Part shown: one piece after another, positions 18,820-27,799 of the stretch
Layout of the letters: every line of letters starts with the position of its first letter
How positions within the stretch are numbered: position 1 is the first letter of the stretch
Origin: CAVUCH01 sp963739995
GTDB taxonomy: Bacteria > Acidobacteriota > Vicinamibacteria > Vicinamibacterales > JAENWD01
NCBI GenBank assembly: GCA_963739995.1
Contig: CAVUCH010000021.1
Coordinates: 62,001 to 126,000 of the forward strand
Length of the DNA: 64,000 nucleotides
Direction: 5' to 3'
Notes under the pieces: model-generated
Database searches by the model: none
What the model was told of the DNA's origin: nothing
What the model saw: the letters and a program-made list of their open reading frames with translations, nothing else
Program-made: the position numbers and the translations under genes

Positions 18820-20853
18820 CTAATTACCGGTCTTGCGCGCATCGATCCTGGGGAACGCCGTCACCCGCAGCTTCGCCGAGCCGTACGGGATCAGCGTGAG
18901 GCTCTCATCGGGCACACTGCTGGAGACTGGGCTCTGGGGCAGCGGTCCCGCCGAGCCGTCCACGAGCGTCCACTCGGGGACGCGGCGACCCGTCACCGTG
19001 AGCTCCACCGGCGCACCCATCGGGCTGAACGGGAAGTCGCCGATTGGCAGTTCGCGCACTGTCACGCCGGATGGCGGGGCTGATGGATCCACGACGAGCC
19101 CGTAGTTCCACGGCGTGGTCGGGCGCACTTCCCAGTCGACCGCGGGCTGGGGAGCCGGCTTCTTCATGCCCTGCGTCAGCTTCTTCCAGTCTTCACCGAG
19201 GCGCAGCGAGAAGACGAGGGGACCGCGCTCGAGCGCGACCGAGTCGCGATGCCAGGTGCTGGTACGCGGCGTCATCGGCAGCGTGAGCGCCACCTGGTCA
19301 CCAGCCGTCCAGAGGCGCTCGATTTTGAGGAAGCCGCCGGCGCGGGTGCCTTCAACCGCTTGCCCGTTCACCTGCGCCGACGCGTTCGCAGCCCAGGCCG
19401 GAATCCGCAGGAGCAGCGGGAAGCTGACCGGCGCTGCCGGCGACACTTTCATGCGCACCGTGTCACGGAATGGGTACTCGGTATCTTCGGTGATAGTGAC
19501 GGCAATGTCTCCCGCGACAACGGTGCGGACCTCGCTTGGCGCGTAGGTCACGGCGGCGAGCCCGCGGTCGGGCGTCAGCATCCACAGGCTCTGCACCAGC
19601 TTGGGCCATCCCTGGTGCAGGTTGGCGGTGCAGCAGCCGAAGTTCGGTTCCAGGCCGAACAGGTTCGCTTCAGGGCCGTTGCTGCTCCATGCCCGCTTCG
19701 CCAACGTGCACATCACCTGGTTCGGCTGCTGGTCGTACTGGTGGGACCACATGTCGGCAGAGAACGTGGCGGGCAGGGCGTTGAAAGCGATGCGCTCCAC
19801 GCGGTCGGCGAGGGCCGCGTCACCGGTCACGCGGATCACGTGCTGCAGCGAGAAGAGCGCCTCCACGACCGCACAGAGCTCGACACCCTGCGACGGATCC
19901 GGGCCGGCATAGTGCTCGTCGGCGCTGAACATCCCGTTCGGCTGCCCATGGTACCGGTCGAGTACATCCAACGCGCGGTGGATGGCATCGCGGTCCGTGG
20001 GATCCCCGGAGACGAAGGACCACAGCCCGTTCGTCTTGAGCGCCATCGCGTTGTTCACGCCGTGCGCCAGCATGGCGCGGTCCGGCAGCGTTCCACCCGG
20101 CTTCACACCGAGCTGCTCGCTGGTGGTCTTTGCCTTGAACGGGAATTCGGCGAAGTGGCGTTTCCAGTCGGTCCCCTGCTCGTGGAGCAGCCGGGCTAGG
20201 TCGAGCAGCGACGCATCGCCGGTGCGGTTGTACAGCCAGATCACGCTCACGAGCTCGTCGGCCCAGCGAAAGGACGCCCACTCGTGCAGCGGACGTTTGC
20301 GGCCGTTCGCCAGGTGGTAGGCGAAGTACCGCTGCATCAGCGGGATCACGCGGGGGTCGCCGGTGACCTCCTGGTACTGCGTGAGTGCCTTCAGCATCAC
20401 CATGTTCGGCCACCAGTCGGTGTTCTTCGGCGGACCAATGCGTCCGTCCTGGCCCTGGTGTGTCAGCGTCCATTCCACCCAGCTGCGCGCCTTCGCGATG
20501 AGGCGCTCATCGCCGAGCAGGTAGGCGAGCGGCACGAGGCCGTCGACGAAGTAGGGACCGCGTTCCCAGCTCTCGCCCGTCCCGCCGAGCCACCCGCTGT
20601 TCTTACCCACATCCGGCCAGAACTCGTCGAGGTGCCCGGTCAGGCCCGCGGCCTGGATCTGCAGCTGACGCTGCAGCCAGCCGTTCGGACGGACGGCGCC
20701 GAGCGGAAGCGGCACGAGCGCCTCGGTCCGGAGCGGCTGCCGGTTGAAGGTCGGAGCCGACGGCGGTTGATCAGCCGCAGCAGGACGCTCCGCCGGCGAA
20801 CCCTGCGCGATGAGGCCGGTGATGATGACGACGGGCAGGATGAGTGTTCGCAT
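18820..20853 (-). CDS. second GH127-like beta-L-arabinofuranosidase, exported
   Basis: This encodes 677 residues from ATG 20853 behind AGGAG. It has a Sec signal (TLILPVVIITGLIAQGSPA). The (alpha/alpha)6 barrel spans ~40-440, with zinc/nucleophile motifs GVELCAVVEA (Glu, Cys) and FGCCTANLHQGWPK (Cys-Cys). Beta-sandwich regions follow (LLLRIPAWAANASAQVNGQ, VALERGPLVFSLRLG). It is diverged from its neighbour: CCTANLHQGWPK replaces CCPPNLERVLASL, so the subfamily and substrate probably differ (GH127 versus GH146-like). It is placed directly behind the TonB receptor, 68 bases after its stop. Confidence 0.85.
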   Translation of the reverse strand: MRTLILPVVIITGLIAQGSPAERPAAADQPPSAPTFNRQPLRTEALVPLPLGAVRPNGWLQRQLQIQAAGLTGHLDEFWPDVGKNSGWLGGTGESWERGPYFVDGLVPLAYLLGDERLIAKARSWVEWTLTHQGQDGRIGPPKNTDWWPNMVMLKALTQYQEVTGDPRVIPLMQRYFAYHLANGRKRPLHEWASFRWADELVSVIWLYNRTGDASLLDLARLLHEQGTDWKRHFAEFPFKAKTTSEQLGVKPGGTLPDRAMLAHGVNNAMALKTNGLWSFVSGDPTDRDAIHRALDVLDRYHGQPNGMFSADEHYAGPDPSQGVELCAVVEALFSLQHVIRVTGDAALADRVERIAFNALPATFSADMWSHQYDQQPNQVMCTLAKRAWSSNGPEANLFGLEPNFGCCTANLHQGWPKLVQSLWMLTPDRGLAAVTYAPSEVRTVVAGDIAVTITEDTEYPFRDTVRMKVSPAAPVSFPLLLRIPAWAANASAQVNGQAVEGTRAGGFLKIERLWTAGDQVALTLPMTPRTSTWHRDSVALERGPLVFSLRLGEDWKKLTQGMKKPAPQPAVDWEVRPTTPWNYGLVVDPSAPPSGVTVRELPIGDFPFSPMGAPVELTVTGRRVPEWTLVDGSAGPLPQSPVSSSVPDESLTLIPYGSAKLRVTAFPRIDARKTGN

Positions 20854-20869
20854 GCGCTCCTAAACAGCG

Positions 20870-20895
20870 AAGGCGGAAGCTTTCGCCTCCGCCTT
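20870..20895 (-). terminator. hairpin between TonB receptor and GH127 gene
   Basis: AAGGCGGA (20870-20877) pairs with TCCGCCTT (20888-20895). On the minus strand the stem is followed by CGCTGTTT and then the GH127 ribosome-binding site. It could be a partial terminator that lowers enzyme expression relative to the receptor, or a 3' stabiliser. Confidence 0.45.
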
Positions 20896-20921
20896 GCGCG
20901 AACGGACGGCCGAAGCCGCGA

Positions 20922-23900
20922 TTAGAACGTCAGCCGCGCCCCGAGCTGGATGATCCGGGGATCGTAGGTGGACGTCGACCGCCCGAAGGTGCTGTTGGCG
21001 AGATTGCCCTGGACACCCTGCAGGTTCACCCGGTTCAGCACGTTGAAGACTTCGAACCGGAATTGCGCGTTGATGCGCTCGGTCAGCCGGTTGTTCTTGA
21101 TCAGGCCCATGTCGATGTTGATGAACCCCGGGTTGCGGAACGTGCTCCGGCGCAGGGTGCCTTCCTGGCCAGGAGCTGGCTGCGGGAAGCGGCCCCCTGG
21201 AACACGCCGTTGATGTAGTCCTGCCGATCGAAGCTGTCCGGCACGTTGGCCGGCGCGTTCGGGAAGTCGAAGTTCACGCCGTCCGCATTGTAATCGCCGC
21301 TGTTCGGTGCCAGGCCCACGACCGCACCGTTGGATCCCAGGATAGGGGCGAACGGCGCGTCGGTGAAGACGGTGAACGGCGTGCCGCTCTGCAGGATGCC
21401 GGTCCCGGTGATCTGCCATCCCCCGAGGATGTACTTCAGTGGCCCCGAGCCCGATGGCTCCGGCAGCATGTAGCTCTCGCCAAACGCCAGCCGGTGCCGC
21501 ACGTCCCAGTCCGCAGGTGCGCGGTACTGCGAAAGATTGTGGGCGGTCGGCGTGGCAAATCCAGGATCGCGATTCACGCGGGTGCCTGCCTGGCCGTAGT
21601 CCTCCACCTTCGAGAACGTGTAGTTCGCCAGGAAGCTGCTGCGGCCGATGACCTGGCGGGCTGAGAACGTGATCCCGTTGTAGTAGATCTTGTTCGCATT
21701 CAGCTCGTAGTACATCTGGCCGAAGCTCGGATTGAGTCGATCGAACCGGCCGTCGAGCAGATCGCCCGAGAACCGGTTGAAGTCGGACCCGAACAGCCCA
21801 TCCCATGTGTACGAGCCGGTGTACGTGATGCCCGCCACGATCTGATGCGGGAGCCGCCGTTCGATTCCGGCGTTGTAGATCAGCGTGCTGTCGGCCTCGA
21901 TGTCGCGGTCGATGCCGCCGGCGCCTGGCCGCGCACCCACGATGCCCCCACGCTCGTCAAGGCTGCCGGCGGGAATCACCGGATAGTTGAACCCGAAGGG
22001 CGGACGATCGCTCGTGCCAATCGACAGGATCGGCTCGATGGTCTCGCCGACGCGGAATGTAGGCGTGACCAGCCCTGGCGGGTTCTGACGCACGCGGTTG
22101 GCCTCACCGAGGGGAATCCAGTTGTGGTACAGGCCGGTGCCACCGCGGATCAGCCACGTGTCGCCGTTGCCGGGCGCCCACGCGACGCCCGCCCGGGGGC
22201 TGAAGTTCTTGATTAGACGGTTGTCGTAGACGGCATCCACCTGGCGCACGGAGGCGTTCGCAAACTGTTCGTCGAGCGTTCTCCGCTCCCCAGGAAGATG
22301 TTGCCCATGTCGTCGTGTCGTCGTCGGGTACGGGTTGCCGTAGTCGTCCCAGCGAAGGCCCAGTGTGAGGGTGAGATTGGAGCGCACCTTCCAGTCGTCC
22401 TGGACGAAGACCCCTACCGTGTTGAGCAGGTGCCGGTAGGCGCCGTTCGCGACCTGGCCCGTGATCGGGTCGTAGTTCACGCCGCTCTGCTGATACGGCT
22501 GATCGCGGACGAGGTCGAGCAGGTTGTTGAACTGGAAGCTCGGACGCTCGGTACGGTGCCCTGAACTGGGCATCGTCGTCTCCCATCCACGCCTCGCCGC
22601 CGATCTTCAGCGAGTGCGCACCACGTACCCAGGTGACGACGTCGCGCCAGTTGTAATTGTGCTGGATGAACGTCGCAGGGCCCCAGCCGGCGCTGATGCC
22701 CGTGTCCTGGTTGGTAATCCCGATCTCCGGCACGCGGAACGGAATGCCCGGGGAATCACCCGCGCTGCCCTGCACGCGAATCTGACCGTAGCTGAATTCG
22801 TTCAGCAGCCCGGGCGAGAAGATGTGCAGCCAGCTCGCCTGGTAGGCGCTCGTGTTGTTGTTGTCGACACCGTAGAACCCGCGACGCCGGCCGATCTGCT
22901 CCGTGTCGAGGTCTACCTTGTAGAAGTTGAAGTAGAGGCGGTCGTTGCTGTCGCGCAGATAGTGATCGACGCGCCCGCTGTACTGGATCGCATTTCTGAA
23001 CGGGCTCGGCTTGAAGCGTCCCTCCGCCACCATCGGCAGACTGCACGGGATATTGTCCGCCGCGGCCGTCCCGCAGGCACTGCCGAAAATATCGGCGGCG
23101 GTCCTGGCCACGCGCGTGGTTTCGACGCTCTCGAGCGGGTAGTCGTTCAGGAGATGGTGCCAATGCGTGTTCGGGTAGTTCCGACGTGCGTAGTCGACGA
23201 ACTCGGGCGTCTCGAACGTGATCACCGAGGTCGCCTGCGAGATTCGCGACCGCAGCGGCTGCACCGAACCGAAGAAGAAGGTCCGGTTCTTCCAGATTGG
23301 GCCACCGAATGTCGCCGACATGTCATGGCGGCTGAACGGCTCGTACTGCGTCGTGAACAGGGTGCGCGCTCGGAGTTGCTCGTTGGTGAAGAAGTAGCTG
23401 CCGGTCCCGCGATAGTCGTTGCTGCCCGACTTGGTGGTGATCGCGACCTGCACCGAACTGCCGCGCCCGTTCTCCACGCTGAACGTGTTCGTCTGGATGG
23501 CGACTTCCTGCACAGAGTCAGGGTTGGGCGAGAGGTTCGCCGTGCCCTGGAGGATGTTGCTCGTGACGTTCAAGCCGTCGAGCGTGAACTGGTTGCCGCT
23601 CTGGTTGCGGCCGTTCCCGCTCGCCTCGACGGTCTTCTCCGTCGAGAAGTTGTCTGGCGCATCGGCCGGGGTATCCGCCCCGACCGCGCCATGGCCGGTA
23701 ATGCCGGAACCGAGGGCGACCAGGCCAAGGAAATTGCGACCCTGCAGCGGCAGCTCCTGGAGTGTCTCCGTCCGAATGGTGGTCTGCACCCGCGTTTCCG
23801 CCGGGTTGAACACTTCCGAGCTCGTCCCCACTACGGAGACCTGCTCGCTGGCGCCATCGACGGAGAGCGTCAGGTTCACGCCGGCCGTTTGCGCGGTTTC

Positions 23901-24187
23901 CAGCCGCACCTCCGTTCTGGAGGGCTGAAACCCGGTAATCTCCGCGAGCAGCTCGTACCGGCCAGGCGCCAGGCTGCTAAGGCGGTACACGCCCGTCTCG
24001 TTCGTGACCGCACTGACGGCTACCTGTGTATCGAGGTTGCGCGCAGTGACGGTCACGCCGGGCACGACCGCGCCACTTTGATCCGCGACGATACCCTGCA
24101 CGCTGCGCTGAATTGCGCCGCGGCGGGCGTGCTCGATAGGGCGATGCCGAGAGTCGCCACGACAATGCCGAATACCGAACGTGACAT
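20922..24187 (-). pseudogene. second SusC-like TonB-dependent receptor, frameshifted
   Basis: The start is ATG 24187 (GAGGAG upstream), with signal peptide SVFGIVVATLGIALSSTPAAA. Coding then shifts near 24112 into a carboxypeptidase-regulatory domain (SVQGIVADQSGAVVPGVTVT), a plug (GNGRNQSGNQFTLDGLN, VEVQIAITTKSGSNDYRGTG-like stretch) and barrel strands ending IIQLGARLTF. Further shifts occur near 22550, twice near 22265-22310 (compensating) and near 21165. The reconstructed length is ~1090 residues, normal for the family. It heads the arabinoside cluster and is the likely outer-membrane importer of the substrate. No SusD-like lipoprotein is present. The indels may be artefactual. Confidence 0.78.
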
Positions 24188-24250
24188 GAGAGGTCTCCTC
24201 AGGCTGACGTGCCGAGAGCGTGGGGAACGGCGGCGCGCATACGCGTGCAG

Positions 24251-24279
24251 TTTCTATCACTGAGGATCTGGCCTGTCAA
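24251..24279 (-). promoter_or_regulatory. sigma70-type promoter for the arabinoside operon
   Basis: The minus strand reads TTGACA (24279-24274), a 17-base spacer, then TAGAAA (24256-24251). This is a perfect -35, optimal spacing and a fair -10. It lies ~64 bases upstream of the TonB receptor ATG at 24187. The region is locally AT-rich compared with its surroundings. Confidence 0.6.
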
Positions 24280-24479
24280 TTTTCTGACACAGCAGTAATC
24301 GGGTCGGACCACGACAGTTTTTGCCCGCTTTGCGCCATGAGAGAGCGGGTGCCGAAGCCACCGTCCGAAACCCGGGGCCGCTGTTGGCGGCGGGCCACTG
24401 CCAGTTTCCCGCGGGCTGCTGCGGAAGATGTTGCGCTAAGCTGGCGCGATCAGACACCAGACGTAATCGCGAGGCCGCC

Positions 24480-25253
24480 GTGCAGTCTGCAGACATCTAC
24501 GACAGCGCGCGCCTGGCATCGGGGTACGCGTTCTCGCGCCCCCCGGTCCACCCGCTCGTGATCCAACGGATCGAGGCCCACCCAACGCTCGCCGGACGAT
24601 CCATCGCTCGCGCCCTCGACGTGGGCTGCGGTGCGGGGCGGTCGACCGCGGCGCTCACCGCCGTCGCCCGTACCGTGATCGGGGTCGAGCCAGCGGCCGC
24701 CATGCTCGTGCATCGCGGCGCCGTCGCTCCGGCAGCGTCGTTCGTCGTGGGGCGCGCCGAGGATCTCCCGTTCGCCAACGCTTCATTCGATCTGGTCACC
24801 GCGGCCGGCTCCCTGAACTACACGGACCGGGATCGATCGCTCGCGGAAATCGCACGCGTGCTCGCACCCGGCGGCGTGCTGGCGATCTACGACTTCTCGA
24901 GCGGACGCAGCTGCCGGGTCGCCGCCTCACTCGACGCCTGGTTCGCCCGCTTCGAATGGCGATACCCCTATCCTCCCGGGTATGCGCTGGACGTGCAGGG
25001 GCTCGACTATGCGCACGCCGGCCTTCGGCTCGCGGCGTACGAGCCGTTCGAAGTCGCGGTGCCGCTCACGCTGGAGGCGTATCTCGCGTACGTGCTCAGC
25101 GAAGCGAACGTGGAGCGCGCCGTCGCGTCCGGGGCAGCGGAAGCCGAGATCGCCGCATGGTGCAGGGAACGGCTGGCGCCACTCTTCGGTTCCTCGAGCC
25201 TGGCGGTGCTCTTCACCGGCTATATCGCGTATGTGACTGCGGACACCTGCTGA
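24480..25253 (+). CDS. class I SAM-dependent methyltransferase
   Basis: This encodes 257 residues from GTG 24480, behind GAGG with 5-base spacing. The frame is open further upstream but that part has no family resemblance. Methyltransferase motif I is ALDVGCGAGRSTAAL (~40-55), motif II acidic VIGVEP, then GRAEDLPFANASFDLV (~90-105) and the post-motif IARVLAPGGVLAIYDF. It resembles the UbiE/Methyltransf_11 class acting on small molecules. No substrate is evident. It is divergent from the TonB operon and is followed 26 bases later by a winged-helix gene. Confidence 0.85.
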   Translation: MQSADIYDSARLASGYAFSRPPVHPLVIQRIEAHPTLAGRSIARALDVGCGAGRSTAALTAVARTVIGVEPAAAMLVHRGAVAPAASFVVGRAEDLPFANASFDLVTAAGSLNYTDRDRSLAEIARVLAPGGVLAIYDFSSGRSCRVAASLDAWFARFEWRYPYPPGYALDVQGLDYAHAGLRLAAYEPFEVAVPLTLEAYLAYVLSEANVERAVASGAAEAEIAAWCRERLAPLFGSSSLAVLFTGYIAYVTADTC

Positions 25254-25279
25254 AGTTGCCGATCGAGACGACCGCCGCC

Positions 25280-26386
25280 ATGCCGAACAGAACGCTGACC
25301 CGCCGCGCCTTGAACCGCGCGACGCTTGCCAGGCAGATGCTCCTGCGACGAGAGCCGGTGAAGCCGGCGACGGCCCTGGAACGGCTCGCAGGCCTGCAGG
25401 CGCAGATGGCGCGTCCCCCCTTCGTCGGTCTGTGGTCGCGCCTGGACGGGTTCCGGCGCGAGGACCTGGTGCGTGCCGTCGAACGCAAGCAGGTCGTTCG
25501 GGGCACGCTGATGCGGGGGACTCTCCACCTCGTGACGCGCGCCGACTACGTGCGCTTCCGCCGCACGCTGCAGCCGATGCTCACCGCGGGGCTGCGTAGC
25601 ATCCTGCGTGGCAGGATGGAGGGGCTCGATGTCGCGGGTGCGCTCGCGGAGGCCAGCGCGTGGTTCGATTCCACACCCCGCACGTTCGAAGCGCTGCGTT
25701 CGCACCTGGAGGATCGCTTTCCGGGCGCCGACGTGCGCGGGCTGGCCTACGCGGTGCGCATGGAGCTGCCGCTGCTGCAGGTGCCTGCGTCAGGCGAGCG
25801 GTGGGCGTATCCCGCGCGCGCGGAATTCGCCGTCGCTGAAACGTGGCTTGGAGCCTCGCTTGCGGCAGGCGACGCCTCCGACGCGCTCGTGCTGCGATAT
25901 CTGGAGGCGTTCGGACCGGCTTCGATAGCCGATGCACAGACGTGGTGCGGACTCGGGGGGCTGGGCACGGTGTTCGAGCGACTGCGCCCGAAGCTGCGCA
26001 CGTTCCAGGACGAGCGGGGGCGGGAGCTGTTCGATCTGCCCGATGCGCCGCGTCCCGAGGATCAGGAGGCACCCGTCCGGTTCCTGCCCGAGTGGGACAA
26101 CCTGCTCCTGTCCCACGCCGATCGCTCGCGGGTGATTGCCGATGCGCACCGGCCCGTCATCACCACCGCGAACCTGCGCCTCCCGGGCACGTTCCTCGTG
26201 GACGGGTTCGTGGCCGGAACCTGGGTGTCGACACTGAAGAAGAAGGTGGCCACCCTGGAGTTGCGGCCGTTCTCGCCGGTGAACAAGAGCGTCAGGACCG
26301 CACTCGAAGAGGAAGGCGAGTCGCTCTTGCGGTTCATGGAACCGGACGCGACCACCTTCCCGGTGACGCAAGCCCTTCGGGGTTAA
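25280..26386 (+). CDS. winged-helix DNA-binding protein of the YcaQ/HTH_42 family
   Basis: This encodes 368 residues from ATG 25280 (MPNRTLTRRALNRATLARQM). Family hallmarks are the N-terminal LARQMLLRREPVKPATALE, LAGLQAQMARPPFVGLWSRL, VRGTLMRGTLHLVTRADY (~75-90), and PEWDNLLLSHADRSRVI with VDGFVAGTW in the C-terminal half. Characterised relatives include glycosylase-type proteins acting on DNA crosslinks, but many are uncharacterised. It is convergent with the BACON lipoprotein, whose stop is only 4 bases away. Confidence 0.8.
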   Translation: MPNRTLTRRALNRATLARQMLLRREPVKPATALERLAGLQAQMARPPFVGLWSRLDGFRREDLVRAVERKQVVRGTLMRGTLHLVTRADYVRFRRTLQPMLTAGLRSILRGRMEGLDVAGALAEASAWFDSTPRTFEALRSHLEDRFPGADVRGLAYAVRMELPLLQVPASGERWAYPARAEFAVAETWLGASLAAGDASDALVLRYLEAFGPASIADAQTWCGLGGLGTVFERLRPKLRTFQDERGRELFDLPDAPRPEDQEAPVRFLPEWDNLLLSHADRSRVIADAHRPVITTANLRLPGTFLVDGFVAGTWVSTLKKKVATLELRPFSPVNKSVRTALEEEGESLLRFMEPDATTFPVTQALRG

Positions 26387-26390
26387 TCGC

Positions 26391-27585
26391 TCACCGCTCG
26401 TCCACCTTGGTCGCGTAGACCCGTCCGCCAGCGGCCTCCTCCCCTTCGATCCTTGCGCGTGAGCCGTTCGCAAGGGCCGCGCAGCCGTCCTTGTCCTTGA
26501 ACCGCGTGTTGCCGTCGGTGAAGACCGTCGCGCCATCCAGCGTGAACGTCAGCGATGGGACACGAGCCCTTCAGGTCGGACACTGAACCGTTCAGCGTGA
26601 CGCGCTCCGGCCGCTCTCCCTCCTGCTCGACGCGAACGGACACGCCGCCGACGGCAATCGCGCCGGCACGAGCGGGGCCGTCGTTGCTCTCCACGGAGAA
26701 CCTGACATCACCCGAGCCGGTGCCGCTCGATCGGGTGATCCGAATCCAGCTATCCGCTGTCGACGCCGTCCAACTGCAACTGCCTTGCGTCTGCACCCGG
26801 ACGCTCCCCGTGTCCGCCTCCCGGCTGAACTGCTGCCGGTCGTCGCTGACCTCGTAGGTACAGGATGGGGCGGCTGGCGGGGTCGGCGTGGGTCCAGGCG
26901 TTGGCGGCGGACCTGGCGTGGGGGTCGGCGTCGGTGCAGGCGTCGGCGCCGGGCCCGGCGGCGCGCCAGGCGTAGCGGTGCCCGACTGGTCAACCGTGAA
27001 CCTGCGGCCGGCGATGTCGATCGTTGCCGAGCGCGCACCACCCGCGTTCGGCTGGACCACTAGCTCGACGGTACGGTTGCCCGATCCGGTGGCGATCGAC
27101 GGGCTCACCCAGGATACCGGGCTGGACACTTTCCACGCGCAGCCTGCCATGGCCGTGATCGCGACCTGCACGCGGCCACCCTCCCCGGCGATCTGTGCGG
27201 AGGATCGGTTGAGATCGAAACGGCAGCTGGTGGCCTCCTGGTTCACCGTGACTCGCGCGCCGTTGAGGACGATCGCACCCGAGCGTGCGACGGGTGCGTC
27301 GTTGGCCGCAACAGTCACCGTGACTTGGGCTTCACCCTGGCCGGCATCGGGGCTGAGCGCGACCCAGGTGGCTTCGGTGGTCGCGTTCCAGGAACACTCG
27401 CGGGCCGCCGACACCGTCGCCTGCACCCTGGTTCCGGTGGCCGGCACCGACGGTGGCAGTCCACTCAGGTTCGTGGCGCACTTCAGGGGGGTCGGTCCGG
27501 TCGTTGTGGTCACGGTGTTCCCGCCACACCCGGCCGCGACACACGCCACGACACATCCGAGCAGGAGCGGGAGACTGCGGTGCAC
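26391..27585 (-). CDS. BACON-domain lipoprotein, one-base frameshift near C-terminus
   Basis: The start is GTG 27585, with lipoprotein signal LLLGCVVACVAAGC. BACON-type Ig-like modules lie at ~55-115 (ECSWNATTEATWVALSPDAG), ~118-200 (CAWKVSSPVSWVSPSIATG) and ~250-330 (SCSWTASTADSWIRITRSSG). The last two are separated by a ~40-residue Pro-Thr-Gly linker. Near 26556 a GGG run appears to carry one extra base. Removing it gives a C-terminal beta-barrel-like segment (LTFTLDGATVFTDGNTRF..GGRVYATKVDER) ending at TGA 26391 (397 residues). Uncorrected, the tail is basic nonsense ending at 26383. BACON domains are associated with carbohydrate or mucin binding at the cell surface. Confidence 0.8.
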
Positions 27586-27799
27586 GACCTCGTCCCTTGC
27601 ATGGCACTCGCCAGTGCCGTGCTCAGCCTGAGGTTGGCGCAGCGACGCTGGCAGGACATCGAGCGCGTGGCATCTCCGGGGATTTCGGGTCTGGGTTCAG
27701 CCGTGCGCAGCGTCCCAGATGTGGTGACGTCGCGGAACCTCTCGAGTGGGTGCGGCGTATGCCACGAGGTGACGCATCCGTGTCACACAGAGGAACCTG

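Noticed and set aside
22524..24263. 579-codon plus-strand open frame opposite the second TonB receptor
   Set aside because: No motifs or ribosome-binding site. The opposite strand encodes recognisable receptor plug and barrel segments.
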